From Botryotinia globosa (lineage: Eukaryota; Ascomycota; Leotiomycetes; Helotiales; Sclerotiniaceae): a stretch of 64,000 nt of DNA. A model generated the notes under the pieces. It ran no database searches and was not told the DNA's origin. It was given only the letters and a program-made list of their open reading frames with translations. Made by a program: the position numbers and the translations under genes. Below, one piece after another: positions 1-11,250 of the stretch (position 1 is the first letter of the stretch; the number at the start of each line of letters is the position of its first letter). The DNA lies in assembly GCA_014898425.1 (NCBI GenBank), contig RCSZ01000005.1:1-64000 (forward strand), in the 5' to 3' direction.

Positions 1-480
1 AAAGAAGTAATAATCAATTAATAACTTTTAATACTTTTTTATTAATCATTATCCCCTTATTTTTTATAAATTATTATAATTTTTTTAATCTTTTCAAAAT
101 TAAAATTATTTCAATTTAATATAAAAACTCTAATAAAAAAACTTTTCTAAATTTAATTTCAAATAATTATTATTCAATTGAATCTTTATTAATTTCTTTT
201 TTCAAATTTTCAAAAAGCTTTAAATTGAAATTAAAAAAAGTAATAATCAATTAATAACTTTTAATACTTTTTCAATAATCACCATTTCTTTGTTTTTAAA
301 AATTATTATAGTTTTTCTTCAATCTTTTCAAAATTAAGGTTATTTCAATTCAATATAAAAACTTTAATATAAAAATTTTTGAAATTCTAAATTTATATAT
401 AAAAAATTCAATTGAATCTCTATTTATTTCTTTTTTAGATTTTCGAAAAACTTTAAATTAAAACTAAAAAAGATAATAAC
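1..480. repeat. Degenerate ~240-bp tandem repeat, array 1
   Basis: About two units of the ~240-bp repeat, recognisable by recurring blocks: a block like ttttcgaaaagctttaaatt, then a 'taataatcaatt' block, 'cttttaatactttttc', and 'aaaattattatag'. It is more AT-rich than the arrays near 4.5 and 9 kb, so it looks more heavily mutated. The left end is cut by the window edge. Confidence 0.7.
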
Positions 481-1721
481 CAATTGAAATATTTTTGACT
501 AAATCATTATTCTTTTTAAAATTGAAGTTATTATTAATATTGATTATTAATAAAATCCTTAGAATAATAATTAAAATTATATATTGAATTATATAAAATT
601 AGTAATTACTTTTAGATTTTCTTTTATCTTTTATTTTCGAATTTTTTCTTTTTTTTTTTTTTTTTTGAAAATAAATATATTTTTTTAAATAAATTTAATT
701 TATTTGCTTTTTTTTTTAAAAAAATAAATCTATTTTCCTAAATAAACTTAGTTTATTTTTCTTTTTTCTTTCGAATTTCAATCCATCTTCCTTTTTTTAA
801 AATAAATCTATTTTTTAAATAAATTTAATTTATTTATTCTTTGATTTTATTTTCTTTTATTTCTTTAAGTTTATTATAATATTTCTATTTAATTTTATTT
901 TTTTCCTTTTAATAATAATTATATTTTCTAAATTTTTAATAAATAAGTTATTATTCTCCTTATTCTTATTTTTTTTATTTATATTCTTTATATTCTTTAT
1001 ATTCTTTATATTCTTTATATTTCTTATTTTTATTATTTATATTCTAATTATAATTAATATTCTTATTAATATTTTTATAATTTATATTCTTATGATTTAT
1101 ATTCTTATAATTTATATTCTTATAATTCATATTCTTTTTATTAATATTCTTCATTTTAATATTCTTTTTCTTAATATTTTTTATCTTAATATTCTTTTTC
1201 TTAATATTCTTTTTCTTAATATTCTTTTTCTTAATATTCTTCTTTTTAATATTCTTTATATTCTTAATATTCTTATTTAAATTCTTTTTATTAATATTAT
1301 TTTTATTATTATTATTATTCTTTTTCTTCTTTTTATTATTAATATTTTTAATAATAACTTATTATTTTATATTCTTCTTATTAATATTCTTTTTATTTAT
1401 TCATTTTTCTTATTTTTCTTTTTCTTATTTTTCTTTTTCTTATTATTATTCTTCTCAATATTCTTATCAATATTTTCATTAATAATTTGTTTTTTTATAT
1501 TCTTTTTCTTTATATGATTTTTATATTTATTCTTCTTATTTTTCTTTTTCTTATTATTATTCTTTTTATTATTATTATTTTTCTTTTTCTTATTGATTTT
1601 CTTATTAGTATTCTTATTTTTATTCTTTTCATTAGTATTCTTATTCTAATTCTTAATTTTATTCATTAATATTTATTATTTTCTTTTTCTTTTTAATAAT
1701 AATAATAAATAATAAGAGTGA

Positions 1722-1901
1722 TTATACTAATAATACTAATAATACTAATAATACTAATAATACTAATAATACTAATAATACTAATAATACTAATAATACT
1801 AATATTACTAATATTACTAATATTACTAATATTACTAATATTACTAATATTACTAATATTACTAATATTACTAATATTACTAATATTACTAATAATACTA
1901 T
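1722..1901 (+). repeat. Expanded 9-bp microsatellite in two variant blocks
   Basis: About 20 copies of a 9-bp unit. The first half is built of 'actaataat' (about 1724-1800) and the second of 'actaatatt' (about 1800-1880). The equivalent position in copy B (9881-9916) holds only about four units, so this tract expanded, or that one contracted, after the duplication. Confidence 0.9.
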
Positions 1902-1921
1902 TAGGAGATTCGGATTCGGAT

Positions 1922-1950
1922 TGAAATCACGTGAATATCACGTGATTTCA
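1922..1950. repeat. Perfect 13-bp inverted repeat with two CACGTG cores
   Basis: Left arm TGAAATCACGTGA, spacer ATA, right arm TCACGTGATTTCA. Each arm contains ATCACGTG, an E-box for bHLH proteins that also matches the CDEI consensus RTCACRTG of budding yeast centromeres. Copy B (near 9935-9963) has the same structure with one C-to-T change shortening the perfect arms. Function is unknown. Confidence 0.85.
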
Positions 1951-2579
1951 GATTCAATTATAAAATTTAAGCTTTTGAAAAATTTAAAAGCGCTATATAG
2001 TTCGAAATTCTTCAAAGATTTCAAAAATACTATTCTTATATTGCTAGCCCCATTATTACGTAAGATATTTTGTAATACCAGTTGGATTTTGGTGATACCA
2101 GTAAAATTAGAAAATAAAAAATGAAATTTTATATATTTATAATAAAAACTACACTAAAATATTCAGTTTTAAATTCTAATTATAGTAATATATTATACAT
2201 TTTTCGAAATTTCTAATATTGAAGCTTTTATATTAGATTAAAAATTTTATAAAAATAAAGGAAATCGTATTTTTCTAAGTCAAAAACGAACTAAGCCCGA
2301 TTTGGATAAAAATTATATCAATTAATTCAGTTTTTTTTGAAAAGCTTAAAAAAGTTGGTTTTAATAAGCTAGCTCTAATATTAAGCGAGATATTCTGTGA
2401 TACCAGTTAAAATTCTAAAAATAGAACTCAATAAGGAATAACGCTAGCAAAAAAGTAAAAACATCATTAAATCCCAAATTCTTTCTAGATTTCAAATATA
2501 TATATATATATATATTTAACCCTAAAAACCCTAAATATTTTGTAATACCAGTAAAACTAGTGATACCAGTTAGTAGGGT

Positions 2580-2770
2580 GTTAGATTTTCGAAAAGCCCT
2601 AAATTAAAGCCAGGAGAGGTGGTGACCAATTGGAGCGTTTTTGGCTGGGTCACCACCCCCTTTAGGGTTGTGGTCACCACTAGTGCTGACCACCAATAAA
2701 ATCCTCGGAATAATAGTTAGACCCCATAAAGTTACCGCACGGGTTACCCCCCCGGTTGCAATCTGCCTTC
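2580..2770. repeat. GC-richer, apparently unmutated island of the 240-bp repeat
   Basis: This stretch reads 'ggtggtgaccaattgg', 'ctgggtcaccacccc', 'gtggtcaccactagtgctg' and 'ttaccgcacgggttacc'. The matching positions near 5180-5290, 7210-7300 and 9610-9710 carry the same words with C replaced by T or G by A. It is probably close to the ancestral sequence of the repeat end. Confidence 0.75.
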
Positions 2771-2809
2771 CTACTTTCTTTAAAGAAATCTATCTCTCCA
2801 ATTAATATT

Positions 2810-2828
2810 TTTAGTATTAATTATATTA

Positions 2829-2859
<31 letters not shown>

Positions 2860-4290
2860 TATTATATTCTTATTATTATTAAATTTAGTTTTTTTTCTTT
2901 TAATAATAATAATATATTATTTTTATTTTGAATTTTCTTTGACATTCTTCTTATTTATATTTTTCTTATTTATATATTTCTTATTTATATTCTTATTAAT
3001 ATCAATATTAATATGATTATTATTCTAATTCTTATTATTATTATAATTTTTCTTATTCTTCTTATCTTCTTATTCATATTCTTTATATTCACCTCATTTA
3101 TATTCACCTCATTTATATTCACCTCATTTATATTATTCTTCTTATTATTCTTATTTATAATCTTTTTAAAATTAATATTCTTACTTCTATTCTTTTTATT
3201 AGTATTATTTTTATTATTTTTATTCTTCTTTTTCTTCTTTTTCTTATTATTATTATTATTATTTTCAATATTCTTATTAATATTTTTATTAATAATTTGT
3301 TTTTTTATATTCTTTTTATTTATATTCTTCTTATTTTTCTTTTTCTTATTATTATTTTTCTTTTCTTTATTAATATTCTTTTCATTATTAATATTCTTTT
3401 TATTTCTAATATTCTTCTTATTTATATTCTCTTCAATATTCTTTTCAATATTCTTTTTCTTTTTCTTCTTTTTATTTCTTTTCTTTTAATATTCTAATTA
3501 TTCTTAATCTTTTTTTTTTTTTTTTTTTTTTTTTTCATAATTATTTTTGGTTTTTTTCTTATTGATATTTTTAATATTATTTTTTTTATTCTTCTTCTTC
3601 TCATTATTATTAATATCTATTATTTCTTTTTTCTTACAATAATAATATTATTAATATTCTTCTCATTTATATCAATTTTATTAATATTTTTCTTATTTTT
3701 ATTATTTTTATTAATATTCTTCTTATTATTCATTTTCTTATTATTATAAATATTCATTCTTTTCTTTTTCCTTTCAATAATAATAATATTCTTTTTATTT
3801 ATATTCTTCTTATTATATTTTTCTTAATATTCTTTTTATTATTATTATTATTTTTCTTTTTCTTATTATTATTCTTATTATTTAAATTATTCTTATTAAT
3901 ATTATTCTTTTTCTTATTCTAATTATCATTACTAATATTATTATTATTTATTATTTTCTTTTTTCTTTTAATAATATATTAATATTAATATTCTTCTTAT
4001 TTATATTACTCTTTATATTCTTATTATTTTTATTCATCTTTTTCTTATTTATATTCTAATTCTAATTCTTATTCTTATTCTTATTCTTATTCTTATTCTT
4101 ATTCTTATTCTTATTCTTATTCTTATTCTTATTCTTATTCTTATTCTTATTCTTATTAATATTAGTTTTATATATTCTTTTATTATTCTTTTTATTATTC
4201 TTTTTATTATTCTTTTTATTATTCTTATTATTATTCTTATTATTAATATTATTTTTCTTTTCCTTATTATTCTTATTATTCTTATTAATA
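2810..4290. repeat. Pyrimidine-skewed low-complexity tract 1
   Basis: About 1.5 kb of 'tattctttttattaatattc'-type sequence. T strongly exceeds A, and G is almost absent on the plus strand. It includes three copies of 'tatattcacctcattta' near 3090-3140, a poly-T run near 3505-3535 and a (ttcttattc)-type array at about 4060-4160. The long frame at 3013-3489 is a translation of this tract and not a gene. Confidence 0.85.
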
Positions 4291-4509
4291 TTAGGTTAAT
4301 ATTGAAATTTCGATTATGTGATTGAATTATTTTATATTTCTTTTCGGTTGGTCACCACTATATAAATTGAAGCTTTTTCAGAACTAATACAAATTGATCA
4401 ATTTAAAAGATAATTTAAATCTGTTTTCAGAATTTAATATATTATTGAAAATAAGCTTTAATTCTTTATAAAACTTTATTAAATTTTCTATTTAATATTA
4501 AATTAAAAA

Positions 4510-5265
4510 TGGTAACCAAATTTATTCATTTTACTAATCACTACCCCCTACCTTCAAAAATTACTATAGCTTTTTCTTCAACCTCTTCAAAATTAGGATT
4601 ATTTCAATTCGATATAGAAACTTTATTATAAAAGCTTTTCAAATTCTAATTTCGAATAAATATAATTCAATTGAATTTCTATTAAATTCTTTTTTCAGAT
4701 TTTCGAAAAGCTTTAAATTAAAACCAGAAAAGGGAATGATCAATTTGTGACTTTTAATGCTTTTTCGCTGGTCACCACCCCCCTATTTTTCATAAATTAC
4801 TATAGTTTTTTCAATCCTTTCAAAATTAGGGTTATTTCAATTCAATACAGAAACCTCAATATAAGAGATTTCGAATTTCTAATTTCGAATTAATGTTATT
4901 CGATTGAATTTTTATTAATTTCTTTTTTCAGATTTTCGAAAAGTTTTAAATTAAAGCCAGAAGAGATGATGACCAATTCGTAACTTTTAATACTTTTTCA
5001 CTAGTCATTACCCCCCTATCTTCAAAAATTACCATAGCTTTTCTTCAACCTCTTCAAAATTAGAATTATTTCAATTGAATACAAAAACCTCAATATAAAA
5101 GATTTCGAAATTCTAATTTCGAATAAATATAATTCAATTGAATCTCTATTAAATTCTTTTTTTAGATTTTCAAAAAGCCCTAAATTAAAGTTAGGAGAGG
5201 TGGTAATTAATTGAAGCGTTTTTGACTGAATTACCATCCCCTTTAGGGTTGTAGTTACTACTAAT
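4510..5265. repeat. Degenerate ~240-bp tandem repeat, array 2
   Basis: Three tandem units. The phrase 'ctggtcaccacccccctat' at about 4770 recurs as 'ctagtcattacccccctat' at about 5010, a period of about 240 bp. Each unit ends with 'ttttcgaaaag..ctaaatt' and 'gatgaccaattcgtaac'. Differences between units are dominated by C/T and G/A changes. Confidence 0.85.
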
Positions 5266-5329
5266 ACTAACCACTAATAAAATCCTTGGAATAATAGTTA
5301 GTTATTATACGAGTTATCCTTTAGGATTT

Positions 5330-5654
5330 ACCTTATTTATATATTTCTTATTTTTCTTTTCCTCATTATTATTCTTTTTCTTATTTATATTCTTTTTTTT
5401 AATATTATAAATATTTATTCTTTTCTTTTTTCTTTTAATAATAATAATATTCTTTTTATTTATATCCTTCTTATTATATTTTTCTTAATATTCTTTTTAT
5501 TATTATTATTCTTATTCTTTTTCTTATTAATATTTTTTAATTAATATTTTTTAATTAATATTCTTATTAATATTCTTATTATTATTTTTATTCTTATTCT
5601 TTAAATTGTTTTTATTAATATTATTCTTTTTTTTATTATTATTAATTTATTACA

Positions 5655-5690
<36 letters not shown>

Positions 5691-6080
5691 AATATTTATC
5701 ATTTTCTTATTATTATTATTATTTATTATTTTCTTTTTTCTTTTTTCTTTTTTCTTTTAATAATATATTAATATTAATATTCTTCTTATTTATATTCTTT
5801 TTATTTATATTAATCTTTATATTCTTAAAATTCTTATTATTCTTATTCATATTCTTTATATTTTTTATTTATATTCTTTATATTCTTATTTTTTTTATTT
5901 ATATTCTTTTTATTTATATTCTTTTTATAATTAATATTTTTATTTTTATTTTTATAATTTATATTATTCTTATTATTCTTTTTATTAGTATTCTTTTATT
6001 AATATTCTTTTTATTAGTATTCTTAGGGTTAATATTCTTTTTTTTCTTTTTTTTATTATTATTTTTTTTATTAATATTAA
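5330..6080. repeat. Pyrimidine-skewed low-complexity tract 2
   Basis: T-rich, G-poor sequence of the same kind as tract 1, with short (att)n and (tattcttttt)n runs. It follows directly after the end of repeat array 2, the same order of pieces as elsewhere in the block. Confidence 0.8.
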
Positions 6081-6299
6081 GTTAATATTGAAATTTCAAT
6101 TATATAATTCAATTATTCTATATATTTTTTCGATTAATTATCATTATACAAATTGAAGCTTTTCTAGAATTAATATAAATCAATCAATTTAAAAGATAAT
6201 TTAAATCTATTTTTAGAATTCAATATAAAAAGAAAAATAAATTCTAGTTCTTTATAAAACTTTATTAAATTTTTTATTCTATATTGAATTAAAGGTAAT

Positions 6300-7295
6300 A
6301 ATCAAATTTATTTTTTTTGCTGGTTATTATTTTTTTACCTTCAAAAATTATTATAGTTTTTTCTTCAATCTTTTTAAAATTAGGGTTATTTCAATTCGAT
6401 TTTTAAATTTGAATATAAAAGATTTTAAAATTTTAATTTCGAATAATTATTATTCAATTGAATCTTTATTAATTTCTTTTTTTAAATTTCAAAAAAACCA
6501 TAAATTAAAACCAAAAAAAGTAATAATCAATTGATAACTTTTAATACTTTTTCGCTGATTATTATCTCCTTGTTTTTTATAAATTATTATAACTTTTTTA
6601 ATCTCTTTAAAATTAAAATTATTTCAATTTAATATAAAAGTTTTAATGTAAAGGATTTCGAAATTTTAATTTTATATATAGAAAATTCAATTAAATTTAT
6701 ATTAATTCCCTTTTTCAGATTTTCGAAAAACCTTAAATTAAGATTAGAAAAGGTAATAACCAATTCATAACTTTTAATACTTTTTCGCTAATTACCACCC
6801 CCTTGTTTTTCATAAATTATTATAGCTTTTTTAATCTCTTCAAAATTAAGATTATTTCAATTCGATTTTAAAACTTCAATTTAAAAGCTTTTCGAATTTT
6901 AATTTCGAATAAATATAATTCAATTAAATTTTTATTAATTCCTTTTTTCAGATTTTCGAAAAGTTCTAAATTGAAGTTAAAAAAGGTGGTGACCAATTCA
7001 TAACTTTTAATATTTTTTTGTTGGTTATCATCTCTTTGTTTTTAAAAATTACTATAGCTTTTCTTCAACCTTTTCAAAATTAGGGTTATTTCAATTGAAT
7101 ATAAAAACCTTAATATAAAAGATTTCGAAATTTTAATTTCGAATAAATATAATTCAATTGAATCTTTATTAAATTCTTTTTTCAGATTTTTAAAAAACCC
7201 TAAATTAAAGCCAAAAGAGGTAATAACCAATTGGAATGTTTCTAATTAAATCATTATTCTTTTTAGAGTTATAATTACCACTAATATTGATTATT
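6300..7295. repeat. Degenerate ~240-bp tandem repeat, array 3
   Basis: About four units of the same repeat. Recurring landmarks are 'tttttcgctgattattatc' (about 6548), 'tttttcgctaattaccacc' (about 6780) and 'tttttgttggttatcatc' (about 7014), spaced about 230-240 bp apart. A degenerate single copy of the 150-bp unit follows at about 7389-7545. Confidence 0.8.
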
Positions 7296-7609
7296 AATAA
7301 AATCCTTGAAATAATAATTAATTAATTCTAATATTAAACAAGATATTCTATAATACTAATTAAAATTCTAAAAATAAAATTTAATAAAAAATAATGTTAA
7401 CAAAAAAATAAAAACATTATTAAATTCTAAATTTCTTTTAAATTTCAAATATATATATATATATATATATTTAATTTTAAAAACTCTAAATATTTTGTAA
7501 TATTAATAAAACTAATAATATTAATTAATAAAATATTAATTATTGTATGGGTTATCTTTTAGATTGTAATTTACCTTTTTATTTTCTTTAAAAATGTCTA
7601 TTTTTTCAA

Positions 7610-7636
7610 TTAATATTCTTTATATTAATTATATTC

Positions 7637-7670
<34 letters not shown>

Positions 7671-8700
7671 TATTATATTCTTATTATTATTATTCTTATT
7701 ATTTATTATATTATTATTATTATTAATTATTATTATTAAATTTTTTTCTTTTGATACTAATAATATATTAATTTTATTTTTTATTTTCTTTGATATTTTT
7801 CTTATTAATATTTTTTTTATTTATATTTTTTTTATTTATATTTTTCTATATATTCTTTTAATATTCTAATTATTATTCTTTCTTTTTATAATTATTTTTA
7901 ATCTTTTTTTTTAATATTATTCTTTTTCTTATCATTATAAATATTTATCATTTTCTTTTTTCTTTCAATAATTAATAAATATTAATATTCTTTTTATTAA
8001 TATTCTTTTCACTTATATTCTTTTTTTATATTTTTTTTAATATCTTTCTTAATATTTTTATTAATATTATTATTCTTTTTAATATTCTAATTAATATTTT
8101 TATTTATAATTTGTTTTTTTATATTCTTTTTCTTTATATTCTTTTTATTTATATTCTTTTTATTTATATTCTTTTTATTTTTCTTTTTTTCATTTTTATT
8201 CTTTTTATTTATATTCTTTTTATTTTTCTTTTTCTTATTTTTATTCTTTTTATTTATATACTTCTTATTCTTTTTTTCTTATTATTATTTTTCTTTTTTT
8301 ATTAATTTTTTTATTAATATTCTTATAATTTATATTCTTTTCATTAATAATCTTTTTATTTATATTCTTCTTATTAATATTCTTTTTATTAATAATTTTT
8401 TTATTAATATTTTTATTAATATTCTTATTAATATTTTTATAATTTATATTTTTTTTATTAATATTTTTTTTATTTATATTTTTCTTATTAATATTCTTTT
8501 TATTAATATTCTTTTTATTAGTATTCTTTTTATTAATATTCTTTTTATTAATATTCTTTTTTTTTCTTATTATTATTCTTTTTATTATTATTCTTTTTAT
8601 TAATATTCTTTTTATTAATATTCTTTTTATTAATATTCTTTTTATTAATATTCTTTTTATTAATATTCTTTTTATTAATATTTTTTTTATTAGTATTAAA
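7610..8700. repeat. Pyrimidine-skewed low-complexity tract 3
   Basis: T-rich, G-poor sequence. The right part (about 8450-8700) is a regular array of a roughly 18-bp unit, tattctttttattaa plus variants, repeated more than ten times. Confidence 0.85.
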
Positions 8701-8929
8701 TTAATATTAAAATTTCGATTATATAATTTTATTACTCTACATCTTTTTTCGGCTGGTCATTACTATATAAATTAAAGCTTTTCCAGAACTAATACAAATC
8801 AATCAATTTAAAAAATAATTTAAATCTGTTTTCAAATCTCAATATATTATTGAAAATAAACCCTAATTCTTTATAAAACTTTATTAAATTTTTTATTTAA
8901 TATTGAATTAAAGATAATAATCAAATTTA

Positions 8930-9695
8930 TTCTTTTTGCTAATCACCACCCCTCTACCTTTAAAAATTACTATAGCTTTTTCTTCAATCTTTTCAAACTT
9001 TTTAAAATTAGGATTATTTCAATTCGATATAGAAAGTTTAATATAAAAGCTTTTCAAATTCTAATTTTATATATAAAAAATTCAATTGAATTTCTATTAA
9101 TTTCTTTTTTTAGATTTTTGAAAAGTTTTAAATTGAAGTTAGGAGAAATAATAACCAATTGATGACTTTAAATACTTTTTTGTTGGTTATTATTCCCTTG
9201 TTTTTTATAAATTACTATAGCTTTTTCAATCTCTTCAAAATTAGGGTTATTTCAATTCAATATAGATACCCTAATAAAAAAGCTTTTCTAAATCTAATTT
9301 CGAATAATTATTATTTAATTGAATCTTTATTTATTTCTTTTTTTAAATTTCAAAAAAATCCTAAATTGAAGTTAGGAGAAATGGTAACCAATTGATAACT
9401 TTTAATGCTTTTTCGTTGGTTATTATTCCCCTATCTTCAAAAATTACTATAGCTTTTTTTCAACCTTTTCAAAATTAAGGTTATTTCAATTCAATATAAA
9501 AACTTTAATATAAAAGATTTCAAAATTCTAAGTTTATATATAAAAAATTCAATTGAATCTCTATTCATTTCTTTTTTCAGATTTTCGAAAAGCCCTAAAT
9601 TGAAGTTAGAAAAGGTAATAACCAATTGAAGCGTTTTTAACTGGGTTACCACCCCCCTTAGAGTTGGGGTTACTACTAGTGCTGATCACTAATAA
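8930..9695. repeat. Degenerate ~240-bp tandem repeat, array 4
   Basis: About three units with the same landmarks as arrays 2 and 3. The last unit ends at 'aaaatcctcggaataatagtt' near 9700, the same end point seen at about 2720, 5290 and 7310. Confidence 0.8.
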
Positions 9696-9784
9696 AATCC
9701 TCGGAATAATAGTTAGTATTCTTATTTTTATTAATAATTTTCTTATTAATATTCTTTTTATTAGTATTTTTCTTATCAATATTC

Positions 9785-10602
9785 TTTTTATTAATATTCT
9801 TATTCTAATTCTTATTTTTATTTATTAATATTTATTATTTTCTTTTTCTTTTTAATAATAATAATAAAGAATAAGAGTAATTATACTAATAATATTAATA
9901 ATACTAATAATATTTTTAGGAGATTCGGATTCCGATTGAAATCACGTGAATATCACGTGATTTTAGATTCAATTATTAAATTTAAGCTTTTGAAAAATTT
10001 AAAAGCGCTATATAGTTCGAAATTCTTCAAAGATTTCAAAAATACTATTCTTATATTGCTAGCCCCATTATTACGTAAGATATTTTGTAATACCAGTTGG
10101 ATTTTGGTGATACCAGTAAAATTAGAAAATAAAAAATGAAATTTTATATATTTATAATAAAAACTACACTAAAATATTCAGTTTTAAATTCTAATTATAG
10201 TAATATATTATACATTTTTCGAAATTTCTAATATTGAAGCTTTTATATTAGATTAAAAATTTTATAAAAATAAAGGAAATCGTATTTTTCTAAGTCAAAA
10301 ACGAACTAAGCCCGATTTGGATAAAAATCATATCAATCAATTCAGTTTTTTTTTTGAAAAGTTTTAAAAAGTTGGTTTTAATAAGCTAGCTCTAATATTA
10401 AGCGAGATATTCTATAATACTAGTTAAAATTCTAAAAATAGAACTCAATAAGGAATAACACTAGCAAAAAAGTAAAAACACTATTAAATCCCAAATTTTT
10501 TCTAAATTTCAAAAATATATTTATATATATATATTTAACCCTAAAAACCCTAAATATTTTGTAATACCAGTAAAACTAATGATATTAGTTAGTAGGGTGT
10601 TA
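9785..10602 (+). repeat. Copy B of the direct duplication
   Basis: Same sequence as 1632-2583 in the same orientation, with a short 9-bp repeat tract at 9881-9916 instead of the long one. Differences include cag to tag in the CACGTG palindrome region and single T/C differences near 10328-10340. It continues into a tandem array of the 150-bp unit, of which copy A carries only one. Confidence 0.85.
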
Positions 10603-10905
10603 GGAATAACACTAGCAAACAAGTAAAAACACTATTAAATCCCAAATTTTTTCTAAATTTCAAAAATATATTTATATATATATATTTAACCCTAAAAACC
10701 CTAAATATTTTGTAATACCAGTAAAACTAGTGATACTAGTTAGTAGGGTGTTAGGAATAACGCTAGCAAAAAAGTAAAAATACTATTATATCCCAAATTT
10801 TTTCTAGATTTCAAATATATATATATATATATATATTTAACCCTAAAAACCCTAAATATTTTGTAATACCAGTAAAACTAGTGATATTAATTGATAGGGT
10901 GTTAG
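10452..10905 (+). repeat. Three tandem ~150-bp units with telomere-like words
   Basis: Units at 10452-10602, 10603-10752 and 10753-10905. Each begins 'ggaataacactagcaaa' or 'ggaataacgctagcaaa', holds a (at)n stretch, then 'aaccctaaaaaccctaaat', and ends 'agggtgtta'. A single copy lies at 2435-2583 and a mutated one at about 7389-7545. The CCCTAA-like words resemble the usual fungal telomere hexamer but are not a true telomere array. The array marks the edge of the AT-rich block. Confidence 0.9.
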
Positions 10906-11250
10906 AGTATTAGAGTGTTAGGAAGGAATACATTCACCATCTCGGATTGAACCAAAGATCATCACAATAGCATATTTTAGTTTTTCCGTGGTGAATTTTT
11001 GATAATCTGGTGGAAAAGCTCACTCGTGGACGTGCGAGGAAATCAAATTTATGATGAATTTAGAAAGCCAGGAAGTGTGCGATTTGCTCTTCTACACGCT
11101 GGTGGACCTGTATAATTATTCTCTCACACCTACGTTGAAAGACTCATTAACACTAAACTCTCAAAGGATCAGTAGAGCCGAATAAAGGAGGTTCTTTTCC
11201 TAGGATCTGTTACTATTGATACGATTTGGTTGATCTGAAAGGTACTCTAA
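10906..11250. other. Transition from AT-rich block to genic DNA
   Basis: Ordinary base composition, no open frame and no repeat seen. It holds the presumed 3' flank of the sulfide:quinone oxidoreductase gene. Confidence 0.6.

Larger units (their letters stand above)
1632..2583 (+). repeat. Copy A of a ~0.8-0.95 kb direct duplication
   Basis: This stretch is repeated in the same orientation at 9785-10602 with only scattered differences. From about 1904 to 2330 the two copies are almost identical, including moderately GC-containing pieces such as 'gctagccccattattacg', whereas other repeats in the block are heavily diverged. The main difference is a 9-bp repeat tract, about 181 bp here and about 36 bp in copy B. 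A 67-codon frame (1921-2124) is shared by both copies, but in this copy it opens at a non-ATG codon and I do not regard it as a gene. Confidence 0.85.
1..10905. repeat. AT-rich, RIP-like repeat block without genes
   Basis: About 10.9 kb of very AT-rich DNA, with a sharp change to ordinary composition near 10905. Open frames inside it are short and low in complexity (runs of Ile, Leu, Phe, Asn) and are not credible genes. Copies of the same unit differ mostly by C/T and G/A changes, the pattern expected of repeat-induced point mutation in filamentous ascomycetes. No intact transposase or reverse transcriptase is visible. It could be pericentromeric, subtelomeric or an internal AT isochore; the window cannot decide. 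Confidence 0.9.

Noticed and set aside
1921..2124. 67-codon frame conserved between the two duplicate copies
   Set aside because: Conservation follows from the recent duplication; it has no ATG at its stated left end in this copy, shows no family resemblance and lies in decayed repeat DNA.
1092..3489. Open frames of 60-158 codons rich in Leu, Ile and Phe
   Set aside because: They are translations of T-rich low-complexity DNA with no domain, and similar frames occur throughout the tracts.
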